DNA of 64,000 nucleotides. Source: Hydractinia symbiolongicarpus (Eukaryota; Cnidaria; Hydrozoa; Anthoathecata; Hydractiniidae). Position numbers and translations under genes: made by a program. The stretch covers positions 1,926,001 through 1,990,000 of the forward strand of contig NC_079888.1 in NCBI RefSeq assembly GCF_029227915.1, written 5' to 3'. The notes below the pieces were generated by a model, which did no database searches, had not been told where the DNA came from, and saw nothing but the letters and a program-made list of their open reading frames with translations. Of this stretch, positions 61,419 to 64,000 are shown one piece after another (within the stretch, counting starts at the first letter, position 1; the number at the start of each line of letters is the position of its first letter).

Positions 61419-61689
61419 TTTCTGATGAAGTCTGTTGTAGACAGACGAAAATTTAAATAAATATAATTTTATCAGTCAATTACAAATGCAGTCGTTCATC
61501 ATTTCCAGCATTCCTGTGTGTTAATATTATTTTACATTGGAGTTTTGACCTGACTGGAAAGATTTGGTTTTATAGCAGGATCGTTTAACCTGTAGACCAA
61601 GTGAGCAATCTTGGCCTCTCTACTGGACTGGGGTAAAAAGTGGGGTCGTCGCACCCAAGACAAGACATAGTCGAACCCGAAAGGCTATC

Positions 61690-62277
61690 ATGCTGCGTTC
61701 CAGACAACGCAATAAATCGATATCATCTCCTTCAGCTGAAAACATCAAGCAGTATAAATTACAACGAAATCTTTGTGTCAAGCTGTCGAGAAAGGTCAAA
61801 TTTACTTACTATTCAAACCTTAATACTAAGAAGATAACAGATAACAAATGTTTTTGGCGTACTGTGAAGCCATTTGTCAGTGATGATTCATCAAACCAAA
61901 AGAAAATCATTCTTATCGAAAATGAGTGTATTATCTCGAGTGATGAAGACATAGCAAATATCTTCAACTCTTATTTTCAAAAGGTTGTCAGTTCATTGAA
62001 GTTATATCGATGGCCTGATGTTTCAACAGATTCACATGATTACGTTCTGAATGCTATTTATAAATACGAATTACATCCGAGTATCCAAAAAATCAATGAG
62101 AGATATAACCATATTGCGAGATTCGAATTTAGTCCAACAACGGGAAGTGAAATGTGGGAAGAAATGAAGAAATTAGATGAATCCAAATCAAATGTTGCTG
62201 GTGATATTCCGAGTAGAATTTTGAAAGATTATTATAGTTTATATTATCAAAATCATAAACATATCTTAAAATCTTGA
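61690..62277 (+). pseudogene. Unit 4 LINE RT fragment
   Basis: Identical in translation to the other units. Confidence 0.75.
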
Positions 62278-62287
62278 ACTCTTATAT

Positions 62288-63384
62288 TTAACCCACACCG
62301 ATTCTCTTAACGTTCTTTAACAAGTATTTGTTGTCATGACGACATTTACTGATAAATTCATTTTTTGAGTTAAGTAATTTCAGGTCGTCAAGGGAGTTCA
62401 AAATCACAATTTTCTCTGTTAGACATAATTTGCAATAATTCAATCTGGATTTAGCGTTCGTTGTTTTGATAATTTTCCAACTGATAATTGGCTCTTTGTT
62501 TTGATCTTTCAAGTTCCAAACGTAGCTTGACAATGCGGTACTTTTCTATACCCCGATGATTTTATATCTCGTTTGTGATTTCGATATCTTTCCTTAAACG
62601 TAGTTTCAGCGGCGCCTACGTATATCCCTTTCTCTTCATCTTTGTTATTACCGACCTCTGCCTGGTAAATCAATTTCGATATTAAGCATTGATTTTGCAT
62701 AGGACATTCTCCTTTTTTTCTGCAGTTGCATCCGAAAGTTTTATCCGGTGGGAACAAAGTTTGCCTATTATGCCCGGAGATTATCGTGCCGACATTAGTC
62801 ATGCAGGAGTAGCTGACTTTAATTGTATTTTTGTTGAATAGTTTGTGGAGATATGATGTTTCTGGAAAATGTTTTTTGACTAATTTTAACGTAATTTTTC
62901 CAACATTTGTGGCGACATTCTTGGAATAAGGTGGATTGAACCAAATTATACGTCGTTTACGTCTTCTTTTTTCCTGTTTTTCGTTTTGTAAAAGCTCTGT
63001 GTCTTCTACTTTATCCACATATTCTGGGGTTACATTGTGTCCAGAATTTTTCAAGGCGTTTTCGTATAATTTGAATGATTCTTCGAATATTTCTTTAGAT
63101 GAACTGAGTTCTGATACGCGTTTGTTTATAGAGACGGGCAGTTGTTTCAGTACGGTTGATGGATGATTCAAGTTAGTGTCAATATAAATGGGTTCATTGT
63201 TTGGTTTCATATAGGGTCTAAAGGTGTTATTAGTAATATCAAAAGTAACGTCGAGAAAGTTGACGGTTTTCATATAGGTATCTATTGTGATCGAGAGACC
63301 ACAATCTTTAAATAATTTAATGATTGCTTTTCTTTTTTGATCGCTCTGTGGGCCTGTAGTGTTTCGAAAGATCCCAAGACCATC
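62288..63384 (-). pseudogene. Unit 5 Penelope-like RT thumb + endonuclease
   Basis: Same content and slip as unit 2; carries the C variant shared with units 1 and 4. Confidence 0.85.
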
Positions 63385-63792
<408 letters not shown>

Positions 63793-63876
63793 TCCAATGT
63801 GGAGAGCAATTGTGAGTGCATATCATATTAACAGGATACCATTACAAAGTTGCAGGATAATCGCGAAATCCCTTTG

Positions 63877-63958
63877 CCTCGGCAGCCCAGGGACTCGAAC
63901 CCGAGATCGTCGCATCAGATGCACCGCGGGCTCTTATCCACTGTGCCACGTCGTCGGC
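63877..63958 (-). tRNA. Unit 5 tRNA-like sequence
   Basis: Same sequence as the unit 1 copy; the right 46-bp repeat lies beyond the window. Confidence 0.6.
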
Positions 63959-64000
63959 AAAAGGATTCGTGAGAATCCAGACAACTTTGGTATTTCGGCT

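Overview
The window is eukaryotic: AT-rich, with GT-AG introns, very long non-coding stretches, and remnants of nearly every class of animal mobile element. Penelope-like elements, piggyBac, PIF/Harbinger, Ty3/gypsy and CR1/L2-type LINEs occur together. This mix, the small phase-compatible exons and the dense GCTAGC/TATA low-complexity DNA fit an early-branching invertebrate. A cnidarian, perhaps a hydrozoan, is my best guess, but nothing seen here proves it. No rRNA, CRISPR array or bacterial operon is visible.

Layout. 1-22 kb: sparse DNA with two chains of short phase-matched exons on the + strand (2.4-4.5 kb and 7.8-9.0 kb), a decayed piggyBac transposase (5.2-6.2 kb, minus), a well-preserved PIF/Harbinger element with paired TIRs and a TTA target duplication (14.24-16.5 kb), and a degenerate ~100-bp tandem repeat (20.4-21.6 kb). 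The first 240 bases are related to 22.0-22.24 kb. 22-36 kb: a MITE-like element, a gypsy RT/RNase H remnant, an intact 388-codon OTU-protease ORF with a 2A-like motif, two diverged copies of a promoter-like segment carrying CACGTG palindromes, a tRNA-like sequence, and a LINE with ORF1 plus PHD/endonuclease/RT coding regions.

36.8-49.8 kb is the most interesting gene-like region. A series of + strand exons in largely compatible reading phase links a SET methyltransferase domain, an acidic linker, paired zinc-knuckle motifs, a Crypton-like tyrosine recombinase domain and a C-terminal helix-rich (Myb/SANT-like?) module. The recombinase part has two frameshifts, and a deleted LINE with an SGNH-esterase ORF lies just behind it. 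I read this as a decayed mobile element, or a gene derived from one, that joined chromatin methylation to site-specific recombination.

50.6-64 kb is a head-to-tail array of ~3-kb units (periods 3054, 2974, 2974 and 3006 bp, the fifth cut by the window end). Each unit holds the same mosaic: a Penelope-like RT thumb and GIY-YIG endonuclease fragment (minus), an alternating TG/TA tract, a tRNA-derived module between 46-bp direct repeats (minus), a second RT-thumb fragment (minus), a hammerhead-like motif, and a LINE RT fragment (+). The predicted peptides outside the tract are identical between units. Unit-length differences are fully accounted for by the tract.
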